Notes under the pieces: model-generated
Seen by the model: only the letters and a program-made list of their open reading frames with translations
Database searches by the model: none
Told to the model about the DNA's origin: nothing
Translations under genes and position numbers: made by a program
Shown here: one piece after another, positions 14,938-23,173 of the stretch
Layout of the letters: each line of letters starts with the position of its first letter
Numbering within the stretch: the first letter of the stretch is position 1
Origin: JACQZO01 sp964512325
Lineage (GTDB): Bacteria > Patescibacteriota > Gracilibacteria > RBG-16-42-10
NCBI GenBank assembly: GCA_964512325.1
Contig: CAZEGN010000015.1
Coordinates: forward strand, 1 to 31,887
DNA: 31,887 nt
Reading direction: 5' to 3'

Positions 14938-15252
14938 TCAATTGGGGAGCATTTGATCCACATCAATAAAAACATGTCCGTTTTCCTCCCAAATTTTATA
15001 AGCAGCTACTTGATCACCCAACTCGCCTACACCACTTTGAAAATCCCAAAGCCATTGATGTTTTGGACACTCAACTAAACGTTCTTTCAATTGCCCCGCA
15101 CCCAGGTTACCGTGCTCATGAATACAACGATTATCAATACACCCCAATGCACCTTGATAACGAAAGACAGCTAACTCCTTGCCTGCGACAAAAATAGTTT
15201 TGCCCCTCCCCTCTTCAAATTTCTCACTATCACCAATCAGAACTTTTTTCAT
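14938..15252 (-). CDS. Rieske [2Fe-2S] ferredoxin-like protein
   Basis: A 104-residue single-domain Rieske protein like the small subunit of nitrite reductase or aromatic dioxygenase ferredoxins. The cluster ligands are C43-x-H45 (NRCIHEHG) and C62-x-x-H65 (VECPKHQWLWDF), separated by the usual 16 residues. There is no signal or membrane anchor, so it is a cytoplasmic electron carrier. No oxygenase or reductase partner gene is adjacent. The nearest same-strand gene is valS, 49 bp downstream. A plausible minus-strand promoter has TTGCTT and TATAAA about 16 bp apart in the 15253-15320 region. No Shine-Dalgarno precedes the ATG. Confidence 0.88.
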   Translation of the reverse strand: MKKVLIGDSEKFEEGRGKTIFVAGKELAVFRYQGALGCIDNRCIHEHGNLGAGQLKERLVECPKHQWLWDFQSGVGELGDQVAAYKIWEENGHVFIDVDQMLPN

Positions 15253-15377
15253 TTCATGCTTTGACTTGTACTATTTATAGCGAGATAGCAGCATAAAGCA
15301 AAATAGACAGCAACTCTCATTGCTTACCTCTATAGACAAAAGCTTGCTAAACTTAAGTGAGTAAAAATTTATTTGCT

Positions 15378-16283
15378 ATGCAAAAAATTATCCCCCACCT
15401 GTGGTTTGACAGTGAAGCTGAAGAGGCAGTTAAATTGTATACGTCCCTCTTTAAAGACACCAAAGTAGGAAAAAGCACTCATTATACGAAAGCTGGTTTT
15501 GAAATTCATGGACAACCTGAAGGAAAGCTGATGACACAAGAATTTGAACTCGCAGGTTTAAGCATTATTGCCTTGAATGGCGGGCCTTATTTCAAATTCA
15601 CACCCGCAATTTCATTTATGGTCAGCTGTGAAAGCAAAGAAGAGGTAGATGAGCTTTATGCAAAGCTATCCCCCAATGGCCAAGTTCTCATGGAGCTAGG
15701 AGAATATCCATTTAGCCCACGCTATGCTTGGATTGCTGACAAATACGGCCTCTCTTGGCAGCTTATCTATAGTCCTGAGTCCCAATCACAAAAGATCCGC
15801 CCCTCATTTCTTTTTGTGCAGGAACAATGTGGCAAAGCTAAAGAGGCGATCACACTCTATACTGCTATTTTCCCCAATAGCAGTATCGGACTGATGTCCG
15901 CCTATGGCGAAAATCCTGGACCAGACAAACCTGACAATCTGCAGTATGCCGACTTCACGCTGAACAAGCAGCAGTTTGTAGCCATGGACAGCGCCTACCA
16001 GCATCTCTTTGGCGTTAATGAGGCCATCTCATTTTTGGTGCGTTGTGATGATCAAGCTGAAATTGACTATTTCTGGGACAAGTTGACTCCTGGTGGAGAT
16101 CCCAAGGCGCAACAATGTGGCTGGCTTAAAGACAAGTTTGGCGTGTCATGGCAAATTTCCCCAGTTATACTTGAGGAGATGCTCCATGCAGCTGATTCAA
16201 AGAAAGTAGAACATGTGACCAATGCATTTCTAAAAATGAAAAAGTTCAATATTGCTGAACTAGAAAAAGCATTTAATAGCTAG
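15378..16283 (+). CDS. Two-domain VOC protein (PhnB / 3-demethylubiquinone methyltransferase-like fold)
   Basis: A 301-residue protein made of two homologous VOC-like domains, each about 130-140 residues. Domain 1 starts QKIIPHLWFDSEAEEAVKLY and ends YGLSWQLIYSP. Domain 2 starts IRPSFLFVQEQCGKAKEAIT and ends FGVSWQISPVIL. This repeats the PhnB/YdeN-type layout, in which LWF....EAV..Y marks each start and D.FG.SWQ each end. The family is often mislabelled as a 3-demethylubiquinone methyltransferase; no methyltransferase motif is present, and the activity is unknown. The start chosen is the ATG at 15378; a GTG at 15357 is the alternative. It stands alone, divergent from the Rieske gene. Confidence 0.88.
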   Translation: MQKIIPHLWFDSEAEEAVKLYTSLFKDTKVGKSTHYTKAGFEIHGQPEGKLMTQEFELAGLSIIALNGGPYFKFTPAISFMVSCESKEEVDELYAKLSPNGQVLMELGEYPFSPRYAWIADKYGLSWQLIYSPESQSQKIRPSFLFVQEQCGKAKEAITLYTAIFPNSSIGLMSAYGENPGPDKPDNLQYADFTLNKQQFVAMDSAYQHLFGVNEAISFLVRCDDQAEIDYFWDKLTPGGDPKAQQCGWLKDKFGVSWQISPVILEEMLHAADSKKVEHVTNAFLKMKKFNIAELEKAFNS

Positions 16284-16350
16284 TTGCTGACTAGATCAAA
16301 ATCAGGCAACGATCATGCAGTGAAGTGCATCTAAATTGGATTTGCAAATC

Positions 16351-17442
16351 TTATTCGCCATGCTGAAAACGTAGCCCTCGATCCTGTAGATGCACCCCAA
16401 CTCGGGGTATCGCAAATTTCATAAAGGAGCGAATAAGAGGAATGGCCGCCTGTAAATTGCTTAAGGATAGTAAAAACACATTCCCATCCTCAACCATTGC
16501 GTATCTGCTGTAGAAGTCATGCTGTCCACTGACTGAGAGCAACGAATCATAGAATCTACCAAAAGCCGGAATTCCCTCTCTATCTTCCAACAAACAAGGA
16601 AAAATTTCATAATCAACAAACCCTCTCCAAGCACTTTCAAATGTGGTGCCGTGTACATGATGATACCCACCATAAAAACGGCTATTGTTGTAAAAAAGAA
16701 AATGCAAATACCAAGCAAGCAGACCTTCCACCGCTACTTTATCACTACCAGGCACAGCCGCTACAGTTCTATTTACTTCTGCGGGATAAGCATCGATGTA
16801 ATCATCCACATACATTCTAAATAAAGCTGCGTAATACATGCTTTCTGGCATACTATCAGCCCCAATTAAATAATCATCCGCAATTAAATTACGCATTGTA
16901 GTTCGGAACTGCGCTCGTCGGCGCTCAGATACAGCATGCAGCCACAAGTCATGACCAATTTCATGCGTTATCACGCGTGTATCTTCTGTTGCCACAGTTT
17001 CCGGACTAATAGTAATCAAATCATGCTCACTATCCCCTGGATAGTATTCTCCTAAGTGCCTTCTTCTAACCGGTCTCTCCACTAGATAATAATTATCAAC
17101 CAGTGCAGTCCTTACTTGGTATCTGGTTAAATCAAATCCGCGTAAAGCTGTTTGCAGCATTGGGAATAACAAAGCATGTCTCTTTTGATCAAAAAGAGCA
17201 TTAGTCGGACGCGGAGCAATAGAACTCAAGTCATAGTCCAAAGAAGAAATCCGATGTTGCGTACTAGTCGGAGCAGCGTTAGCTGCCAGATGAAGCTCTG
17301 TCGCTCCCACTACAAATTCCGTTGCACGGTGATGGCCACAAGCGGCAGTCAATACAGCTACTATTCCTGCTCTGACCAAACCTGGTACAGACATGCGTTT
17401 TTCAGCACCTCGAGCGAGCTTTGAATCTTTCAATGCTTTCAT
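16351..17442 (-). CDS. Putative HExxH zinc metallopeptidase, probable lipoprotein
   Basis: A 363-residue protein. A basic N-terminus is followed by a hydrophobic stretch ending in a lipobox-like LTAAC (C35), so lipid anchoring outside the membrane is likely. The active-site motif is VITHEIGHDLWLH, giving H160-E161-x-x-H164. A further His at 169 is one residue short of the metzincin spacing, so I cannot place it in a clan. The region downstream is rich in Tyr and His (SRFYGGYHHVHG) and may hold the third ligand. The C-terminus has no membrane segment. The protease role rests on the motif alone. Neighbours are unrelated, and the 5' end faces the small membrane protein at 17594. Confidence 0.65.
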   Translation of the reverse strand: MKALKDSKLARGAEKRMSVPGLVRAGIVAVLTAACGHHRATEFVVGATELHLAANAAPTSTQHRISSLDYDLSSIAPRPTNALFDQKRHALLFPMLQTALRGFDLTRYQVRTALVDNYYLVERPVRRRHLGEYYPGDSEHDLITISPETVATEDTRVITHEIGHDLWLHAVSERRRAQFRTTMRNLIADDYLIGADSMPESMYYAALFRMYVDDYIDAYPAEVNRTVAAVPGSDKVAVEGLLAWYLHFLFYNNSRFYGGYHHVHGTTFESAWRGFVDYEIFPCLLEDREGIPAFGRFYDSLLSVSGQHDFYSRYAMVEDGNVFLLSLSNLQAAIPLIRSFMKFAIPRVGVHLQDRGLRFQHGE

Positions 17443-17593
17443 AATGTTATATAGCGGCGAATTTTAGCACACTCTGTATCATTACACCACATTCAGCAAG
17501 CCAGGCTAAGTCATTGCCAGCAACTTATTTCCGTTTAGGAATTGGATTTTGTATTCTTTTCATCGTAATAATTTTGAAACAAGAGTTATCTCT

Positions 17594-17866
17594 ATGGCAA
17601 GCAAAACTCTCCCTCGCAAAACGATCGAATTGGAAATTGAAGAGCATAAAGCACTCGTACATGAGTTCAAATTATTACGCAAAGAGCTGCAAATATATAA
17701 TTCCTGGTCACAACGATTGCTGTTAGCAGTGATTACCGGCTTTGGTACAGTAGTTGGTGCCACATTGCTGGTTGCATTGATCGTGTATATTTTGACCCAG
17801 TTGGCTACAATTGAGATTCTTCGCCCTTTTATTGAGAATATTGTGAGCATTGTCGAAAAAACCTAA
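17594..17866 (+). CDS. Small membrane protein, DUF5665-like
   Basis: A 90-residue protein with a charged amphipathic N-terminus (LEIEEHKALVHEFKLLRKEL) and one strong membrane helix. The helix, GFGTVVGATLLVALIVYIL (about 47-65), leads into a short conserved-looking tail. This matches my memory of DUF5665, small bacterial membrane proteins of unknown role. I use the ATG at 17594: an upstream TTG at 17549 falls within a plausible promoter (TTGGAT at 17542-17547, 18 bp, TAATAA at 17566-17571). No Shine-Dalgarno is present. Confidence 0.7.
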   Translation: MASKTLPRKTIELEIEEHKALVHEFKLLRKELQIYNSWSQRLLLAVITGFGTVVGATLLVALIVYILTQLATIEILRPFIENIVSIVEKT

Positions 17867-17946
17867 AGTGAGACGCATAGATATAAAAGATTGGCAAAAC
17901 AAGTGAAATTAGCTACATTGCGACCACTGTTATCTATTACTCTTTC

Positions 17947-19416
17947 ATGCCTACTAACGAAACCCTCCTAAGCTTTGATGAGGTATCATTTGAATTTGAA
18001 CAGGAAAAAATCATTTTGGATCAAGCGAGTTTTTCTGTACGCCGAGGCTCGCGCATTACTCTGATGGGCCAAAATGGAGCTGGCAAAAGCACGATTTTTA
18101 AATTAATCACTGGGCAATTGCAGCCTACCAGTGGTCGAGTAAACAAGATCCCCAAACTGACCACCGCTACAGCCTTCCAAGTAATGCTGCCTGAGGACAA
18201 AGAGCTTACGGTTAAAGCATTTTTTGAAAAGCAGTTAACAGAAAAAGCGTATGATATCGATCGTCGCATTGAAGATGTTTTAGATGTGGTAAATCTACAA
18301 GCACCACTCGAACGCATTGTTAAATCGTTTTCTGGCGGACAACAAGCACGCCTGCTTCTCGCCGCAGCACTCATCCAAGACCCAGATCTCTTACTACTCG
18401 ATGAGCCCACCAACAACTTGGATCAAGCAGGCATTGACCATCTCACTACATTTTTGCTCACCTATCCTAAAACATGCATTGTCATCTCCCACGATGCGGA
18501 TTTCTTAAATTCATTTTCAGATGGTGTTTTATACTTAGATGTCTTTACCAAGAAAGTAGAGCAATACGTCGGTAATTATTATGATGTGGTAGAACAAATC
18601 GCCGCACGTTTAGCAAAGGAAAACAGTCAAAACGCAAAATTGGCCCGCGGCATTCAGGAAAAAAAAGACAAGGCTAACTTTTTTGCGCATAAAGGAGGCA
18701 AACTGCGTCTAGTAGCTAAACGCATGCGTGAACAAGCAGAAGAATGGGAGGATGAAATGGTGGACACACGAAAGGAAGACAAAACAATTCGGCCTTTTAC
18801 TATTCCAGTACAAAAAGACTTGGCGGGAGAAATAGTAAAAATATCTTCGGTAAAGATTATCCGTGATCATGCACCTAAGACTTGTACTGTAAACTTAGCA
18901 TTGCGCAAAAACGAGCACCTGTTGCTCAGCGGCCCCAATGGCATTGGCAAAAGCACTTTGCTAGAGGAATTGGCGACAGGAAAAGCGGAAGGGGCAACTA
19001 TCCTGGATGGAATTCGAGTAGGTTACTATCGCCAAGACTTCTCTACCCTAAACTTTGACCACACAGTTCACCAATCACTCAAAGAAATACTGGTGCCAAT
19101 TGAGGGGCGACCACTTGAAGAGCATCTCCGGTCTGTCGCTGCTGGTTTTTTGATTACCCATGAAATCATCAACACAAAAATTGGTGCCCTTTCTGAAGGT
19201 CAAAAGGGACTAGTGGCATTTGCACGTCTCGTATTACAACAACCAGGACTGCTGATTCTCGATGAACCAACGAATCATATCAACTTTCGCCATATTCCGG
19301 TTATTGCTGCTGCTTTAGATCAATATGAAGGGGCTATGATTTTGGTATCACACATTCCAGAATTCATCGCCCAGATTCGCATTGATGAGGAATTGGACCT
19401 CAGCAGAAAAGGCTAG
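17947..19416 (+). CDS. ABC-F family ATPase
   Basis: A 489-residue soluble twin-ATPase without membrane domains, of the ABC-F class that acts on ribosomes (translation factor or ribosome-protection type). Domain 1 has Walker A GQNGAGKST (41-49), signature SFSGGQQAR and Walker B LLLLDEPTNNLD. Domain 2 has Walker A GPNGIGKST, a weakened signature LSEGQKG and Walker B LLILDEPTNHIN. Between them is a charged helical linker (about 205-265). Its short length and lack of an antibiotic-resistance-type extended loop favour a housekeeping role such as an EttA/Uup relative, but subtype is uncertain. Its TAG stop and the stop of the convergent epimerase gene are the two strands of one CTAG. Confidence 0.9.
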   Translation: MPTNETLLSFDEVSFEFEQEKIILDQASFSVRRGSRITLMGQNGAGKSTIFKLITGQLQPTSGRVNKIPKLTTATAFQVMLPEDKELTVKAFFEKQLTEKAYDIDRRIEDVLDVVNLQAPLERIVKSFSGGQQARLLLAAALIQDPDLLLLDEPTNNLDQAGIDHLTTFLLTYPKTCIVISHDADFLNSFSDGVLYLDVFTKKVEQYVGNYYDVVEQIAARLAKENSQNAKLARGIQEKKDKANFFAHKGGKLRLVAKRMREQAEEWEDEMVDTRKEDKTIRPFTIPVQKDLAGEIVKISSVKIIRDHAPKTCTVNLALRKNEHLLLSGPNGIGKSTLLEELATGKAEGATILDGIRVGYYRQDFSTLNFDHTVHQSLKEILVPIEGRPLEEHLRSVAAGFLITHEIINTKIGALSEGQKGLVAFARLVLQQPGLLILDEPTNHINFRHIPVIAAALDQYEGAMILVSHIPEFIAQIRIDEELDLSRKG

Positions 19417-20465
19417 AAGAACTTTTTTGCCACTGCCAGAATGCCTTGCTTCCAAGGTACGCGATGCGTCACCCCAGAAGATTTTTCAAACTTATCTAAG
19501 TTCGCAATATACCAATCATAATTACGTATCATTGCATCCTTATTTGAATACTTTGGCTTATAACCTAACTGCTTTTCTGCTTTTTCAATTGATACAAATG
19601 AGTCTTTGGAAGCAGTCTCATATACCCACTTGTAAAGCGGTGATAGTTTTAAGGCCTCCAAAATTCTTAAAGTCCAAATTACTGGTGCAGCAGGCAAGCC
19701 CACAATTTTCTTGCCAAAACCAGCGCGATCAAGCACCGCCTGATAATCCTCTTTCATAGTGGTAAACTCTTTGGCACCAATATTAAAAGTATCATTAGCC
19801 TTTGCTGCATCAATGGTTGCTGCTAGATAGATGGCATCACAGAGATCCTCAACATCTAATAATTGATAACGGTTATGGCCAGAACCAATCATTGGAAAGC
19901 CATGTCCGTCTTTAGCCCAATCATAGAAAAGTGCAAATACACCTAACCGTTCAGGCCCAACAAAAGACTTGGGTCGAATAATGGTCACAATCATGCCCTG
20001 CTTACGATACTCTTCACAAGCCTGCTCCGCCAAGATTTTCGCCTCACCATAAGGTCCAACGCCCTGTTTCTTGTCATCTTCGACTAAAGGATGATGATCC
20101 GGAATACCATAGACTGCTGTTGAAGAAATATGGATAAAACGTTGTACTTTTTCTCTCTGCGCTGCTGCTAACATGTTTTTAGTGCCATCCACATCGGTAG
20201 TGAAGATTTCTTCTTTCGTATAGAGAGGAAGTGCGGCCGCACAATGAACCACAATATCAATACCCTTCATGGACTCTGTAACCACTTTAAGATCACGAAT
20301 ATCACCCAGAATCACTTCCACTTGGTCCTGTTCAGGATAGTCAAACGGCTCTTTATCTAAGGAGCGCACTTTATGCCCTTTAGCCAGTAAATAACGAATG
20401 AGATTAATGCCCAGAAAGCCTGAGCCGCCGGTTACCAAATAGGTTTGCTGTGAATCTGTTGTCAT
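19413..20465 (-). CDS. NAD-dependent epimerase/dehydratase, extended SDR family
   Basis: A 350-residue extended short-chain dehydrogenase. The NAD(P)-binding motif is TGGSGFLG (12-19), followed by the acidic residue in RSLDKEP and GDIRD for the adenine contact. The catalytic Ser and the Tyr-x-x-x-Lys are in HISSTAVYG and GPYGEAK. Substrates of such enzymes are nucleotide sugars, sterols or isoprenoid-type alcohols. The HCAAALPLY stretch resembles the 3-beta-hydroxysteroid dehydrogenase/epimerase branch, but I would not name a substrate. The gene converges on the ABC-F gene with a 4-bp overlap. Upstream is a 145-bp region shared with the small membrane protein at 20611. Confidence 0.88.
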   Translation of the reverse strand: MTTDSQQTYLVTGGSGFLGINLIRYLLAKGHKVRSLDKEPFDYPEQDQVEVILGDIRDLKVVTESMKGIDIVVHCAAALPLYTKEEIFTTDVDGTKNMLAAAQREKVQRFIHISSTAVYGIPDHHPLVEDDKKQGVGPYGEAKILAEQACEEYRKQGMIVTIIRPKSFVGPERLGVFALFYDWAKDGHGFPMIGSGHNRYQLLDVEDLCDAIYLAATIDAAKANDTFNIGAKEFTTMKEDYQAVLDRAGFGKKIVGLPAAPVIWTLRILEALKLSPLYKWVYETASKDSFVSIEKAEKQLGYKPKYSNKDAMIRNYDWYIANLDKFEKSSGVTHRVPWKQGILAVAKKFF

Positions 20466-20610
20466 AAAGTGTTTTTTTACTCTAGCGTTGTAACATAGTC
20501 ACTTCCGCAACACTAGTCTTGAGTTTTAGAGTGATTATGCAATAAATACTATTTATTTTTGGCGCAAGCCATTATTCAATGTTATAGTACAATTTGCTAA
20601 TCATGATGCC

Positions 20611-20823
20611 ATGAAAATTTTCAACCTGCTTTCTTGGATCGCGAAGTGGCCCTTTACCAAAACACTTGTGGGCGAGCAATTTTTAGCAAATCAGCTTCAT
20701 TCATATGCTAAGGCAAAAGCAATAATTAAAAGAATCACGCTGGGCCTTGGTATTGCCATTGCGGTTATTATGATCTTACTCATCACGCTCATGGTCCTGC
20801 TCATTATCCACCTAGCTCGCTAA
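20611..20823 (+). CDS. Small single-helix membrane protein
   Basis: A 70-residue protein with a soluble N-terminal half containing aromatic residues (LLSWIAKWPFTKTLVGEQF). A long C-terminal membrane helix follows (about 44-68, ending LLIIHLAR). I recognise no family. A candidate promoter lies upstream: TTGGCG at 20559-20564, 18 bp, TATAGT at 20583-20588, giving a leader of roughly 16 nt without Shine-Dalgarno. It is followed 3 bp later by the Nudix gene and is probably co-transcribed with it. Confidence 0.6.
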   Translation: MKIFNLLSWIAKWPFTKTLVGEQFLANQLHSYAKAKAIIKRITLGLGIAIAVIMILLITLMVLLIIHLAR

Positions 20824-20826
20824 ACT

Positions 20827-21291
20827 ATGCCCAAAGTGTTTGAGCCTCGCAAATCACAAGTTCAAGGTATTATTTTTCGCTTCGCGCCACAGCTGGAGTT
20901 TCTCATCTTGAAAAGAAATGCTGAAAAAGGTGGCTTTTGGCAGCCGATTACAGGTGGAGTAAAACTTGATGAAGAACCAAGACAGACCATTTCAAGAGAA
21001 GTTAAAGAAGAAATCGGTCTTATGATTACAGATCAAGCTATTATCGATTTGCACTATCACTTTTTCTTTGATGCTGATGAGCATACGCGCTTTCGTGAAG
21101 ATGTGTTTGCAGTGGAATTGGCGCCTGACCAAGAAGTAACTTTAAGCTCTGAGCATACTGCATTCCAATGGCTGCCTTTTGAGCAAGCGCAAAAACAGAT
21201 ATATTGGGAGAGCAATAAAAAAACACTAGAATTATGTCAGCAATTTTTGCTTACTTACATTTCAATTTATGATAAAAGTAAAAAATCCTAA
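20827..21291 (+). CDS. Nudix hydrolase
   Basis: A 154-residue Nudix enzyme that hydrolyses a nucleoside diphosphate linked to another group. The Nudix box is complete: G-x5-E-x7-REVKEEIGL at about residues 40-62, starting GGVKLDE. FWQPITGGV ahead of it and FREDVFAVELAP after it resemble dihydroneopterin-triphosphate or Ap4A-type pyrophosphatases, though the substrate is uncertain. It lies 3 bp after the small membrane protein. Its last 23 bp overlap the start of the next gene, indicating translational coupling. Confidence 0.92.
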   Translation: MPKVFEPRKSQVQGIIFRFAPQLEFLILKRNAEKGGFWQPITGGVKLDEEPRQTISREVKEEIGLMITDQAIIDLHYHFFFDADEHTRFREDVFAVELAPDQEVTLSSEHTAFQWLPFEQAQKQIYWESNKKTLELCQQFLLTYISIYDKSKKS

Positions 21292-21709
21292 AACCGTTTT
21301 AGTTCTGGCTGGTATTTTGATTTTTTTGCTTGGTGTAGGACTTGGCATGTTGATTCAACCTGTTCCTTTATCACCCAGTTTTCCCAATGAAATTAATGGT
21401 AGAGTAGAACCAAGTACTATTGTCCCCACGGCCATTACAATTCAAGGATCTTTTCTCTGCTTGCCTCATCGTGACACTACCGGACCGCAACCCCTTGAAT
21501 GTGCATTTGGGCTAAAAACGGCAGATAATACCTATTACGCCTTAGACCTGAGCAAGCTTAGCGAAGAAGCTCAAAACAGCGCTATGAATGCGACATACGA
21601 AGTCCAAGGAATTTTTGTCGCACTGGAGCTATTAAGCAATGATCATTGGCAAAAGTATCCTATTCGCGGCATTATTCAAGCAGAAAAGTTTACGCGTCTT
21701 GCTGAGTAA
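21269..21709 (+). CDS. Membrane-anchored extracytoplasmic protein of unknown function
   Basis: A 146-residue protein with an N-terminal hydrophobic helix (VLVLAGILIFLLGVGLGMLI, about 10-29) that likely anchors it with the rest outside. The exported domain contains GSFLCLPHRDTTGPQPLECA, with two cysteines that could pair, and a YALDLSKLSEEAQ stretch. I have the impression similar short proteins occur in CPR genomes without known function. Its start lies inside the Nudix gene in another frame, and its 3' end overlaps the convergent membrane-protein gene by 20 bp. It is the third gene of the 20611 transcript. Confidence 0.65.
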   Translation: MIKVKNPKTVLVLAGILIFLLGVGLGMLIQPVPLSPSFPNEINGRVEPSTIVPTAITIQGSFLCLPHRDTTGPQPLECAFGLKTADNTYYALDLSKLSEEAQNSAMNATYEVQGIFVALELLSNDHWQKYPIRGIIQAEKFTRLAE

Positions 21710-22391
21710 GCATGGCAATATTTTCAGGCTGTTTGGGGTCAAACAATATAGTTACAGTGTCCCCCACGCGCGGCAGATTAACTCGTGAAACAGCAGCTTG
21801 TAATTCTGCTATAAAGCTCCCCTTACTACTTGCCAAGACCTCAACAGTCAACGCAAGCAAGAATTGATTACCATATAAAGTCACATTGGTATCTTTCACG
21901 GCAAGCACTTTTGCTGATGCTTTTTCGCCATGCATGAGCAATTGTTGATCAGGCTTCCCCATTGAACCTGCCATACTGAAACATACAGCAATAAAAGCAC
22001 AAACCCCTACGATAGTCAGCCCAGCAAATAGGTTTGGCATACTTACTTCAAGCCCTTGTTGCACCAGCCAATAGAGCCACAAAAGATACGGCACAAGCAA
22101 AACCACTATGCGCAGACCAAAATTTTGATTAGAAACTAAATGGACCAGCCACCAACAAGCAAGCATGACACTGATAGTCAAGGCATAGGCAAATGTAGAA
22201 TAAGCAAAATAGTATATTGAATAGTTAAATAGCCAGACAAACCAAGCAATTAGCAATAAAGAGCCACTAATTCGTACTGGTGTCATTTGCTTTAAGGCTG
22301 CCATAAGTAATTTGTATAATTTTATCCAAAAGCAGCCTTTTCCTGCCGCTTTAGCTGCAATTACACTAGGACGCTCATTCGCTTTTTGCAA
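21690..22391 (-). CDS. Multi-pass membrane protein with DUF3592-like C-terminal domain
   Basis: Up to 233 residues. The first half holds about four hydrophobic segments (roughly 42-60, 64-86, 93-110 and 121-144). After these comes a soluble domain of the type MHGEKASAKVLAVKDT, then strands, then VGDTVTILFDPKQPENIAML, resembling DUF3592-like/OB-fold tails of bacterial membrane proteins. The function is unknown. The longest frame starts at a TTG at 22391; an ATG at 22304 (MAALKQMTPVR) is a better start and removes a non-hydrophobic leader. The choice is unsettled. It diverges from the DUF305 lipoprotein gene and converges with the anchored protein gene. Confidence 0.6.
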   Translation of the reverse strand: MQKANERPSVIAAKAAGKGCFWIKLYKLLMAALKQMTPVRISGSLLLIAWFVWLFNYSIYYFAYSTFAYALTISVMLACWWLVHLVSNQNFGLRIVVLLVPYLLWLYWLVQQGLEVSMPNLFAGLTIVGVCAFIAVCFSMAGSMGKPDQQLLMHGEKASAKVLAVKDTNVTLYGNQFLLALTVEVLASSKGSFIAELQAAVSRVNLPRVGDTVTILFDPKQPENIAMLTQQDA

Positions 22392-22450
22392 ATAAAGATG
22401 CGCTGGTTTATCAAAGCTAGTTTAAATGATTAAGCTTTTCAGCTAATCTA

Positions 22451-22485
22451 AAGGTAGCTGTACTTTCTAGTTACAGCTACTTTTT
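22451..22485. terminator. Hairpin with U-tract in divergent intergenic region
   Basis: GTAGCTGTA (22454-22462) pairs with TACAGCTAC (22472-22480) across a 9-nt loop. Flanking A/T pairs extend the stem, and TTTTT follows at 22481-22485. It has the form of a plus-strand intrinsic terminator, but no plus-strand gene ends just upstream. It could be an attenuator-like element for a longer leader of the DUF305 gene, or a protein-binding dyad. Confidence 0.5.
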
Positions 22486-22495
22486 GAATTTGGTT

Positions 22496-22524
22496 TTGTA
22501 ACTAAATGATAGGCAAGCTAAAAT
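22496..22524 (+). promoter_or_regulatory. Candidate promoter of the DUF305 lipoprotein gene
   Basis: TTGTAA (22496-22501) and TAAAAT (22519-22524) are separated by 17 bp. The predicted start near 22531 leaves a leader of about 15 nt before the ATG at 22546, with no Shine-Dalgarno. Confidence 0.5.
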
Positions 22525-22545
22525 ACAGCAGCATTAAGCAATTCC

Positions 22546-23112
22546 ATGTTTACATCCAAACTTTTCCCGATCGCATTGATAGCTATTCTTCTGACAGCCT
22601 GTGGCAGTACCAATATGCCAGATGACGGCATTACATTAGGCCAACAAGATTCCAGGTACGGTCATAGCATGGCCAATCAAATTGTCATGATTAAAGATGA
22701 CAAAAGCTTTTTAGAGCATATGATTCCTCATCATGAAGAGGCGGTGCAATCAGCGCGACAGCTTTTACAGTTAAGCGAAAACGCCATGCTAAAAAGCATA
22801 GCTGAAAAAATTATCACAGCGCAAACAGCAGAGATTGAGCAAATGAAAACCTGGTATAAGACCTGGTTTGCACAGGACTACAAAGCTGTACATACCTATA
22901 TGCCAATGATGAGTGATTTAAGTAGAGTCGAAAAAGCAAATGTCGACCGCTCATTTATTGAAGGGATGATACAACATCACAATGCAGCCCTACTAAGCGC
23001 TAATAGTTTGCTTTCATTTACTGCTCGTCCCGAACTTATCAACTTAGCCAATAGCATTATTGATACTCAATCAAAAGAGATAATTGAATTGCAAAGCTTA
23101 CTCAAGAAATAA
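22546..23112 (+). CDS. DUF305 family lipoprotein
   Basis: A 188-residue exported lipoprotein: a short basic start, a hydrophobic stretch and the lipobox LLTAC with C19 as the lipidated cysteine. The DUF305 (CopM-like, ferritin-like helical) domain follows. It carries the duplicated Met/His motif FLEHMIPHHEEAV and FIEGMIQHHNAAL, which in relatives binds copper or silver outside the cell. Members are typically about this length. The promoter and possible attenuator are directly upstream. A 26-residue membrane peptide gene follows 61 bp later and may be co-transcribed, ending at the terminator at 23279. Metal binding is from family knowledge, not tested here. Confidence 0.9.
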   Translation: MFTSKLFPIALIAILLTACGSTNMPDDGITLGQQDSRYGHSMANQIVMIKDDKSFLEHMIPHHEEAVQSARQLLQLSENAMLKSIAEKIITAQTAEIEQMKTWYKTWFAQDYKAVHTYMPMMSDLSRVEKANVDRSFIEGMIQHHNAALLSANSLLSFTARPELINLANSIIDTQSKEIIELQSLLKK

Positions 23113-23173
23113 ACGACTAATTGTCAGTTTGGATAAGCAGGTATACACTAAAAGTTAGTTTTAACTAAGCACT

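Noticed and set aside
14889..14975. N-terminal extension of ValRS by 29 residues from 14975
   Set aside because: It overlaps the Rieske gene, has no homology to ValRS starts, and the ATG at 14888 gives a normal N-terminus.
16339..16350. Palindrome GATTTGCAAATC between convergent genes
   Set aside because: Short and A/T-rich; no loop or T-run, and such palindromes are expected by chance.
18021..18416. 131-residue minus-strand ORF inside the ABC-F gene
   Set aside because: It is antisense to Walker A and signature motifs of a clear ATPase; its residues are Arg/Ser-rich as expected for a shadow frame.
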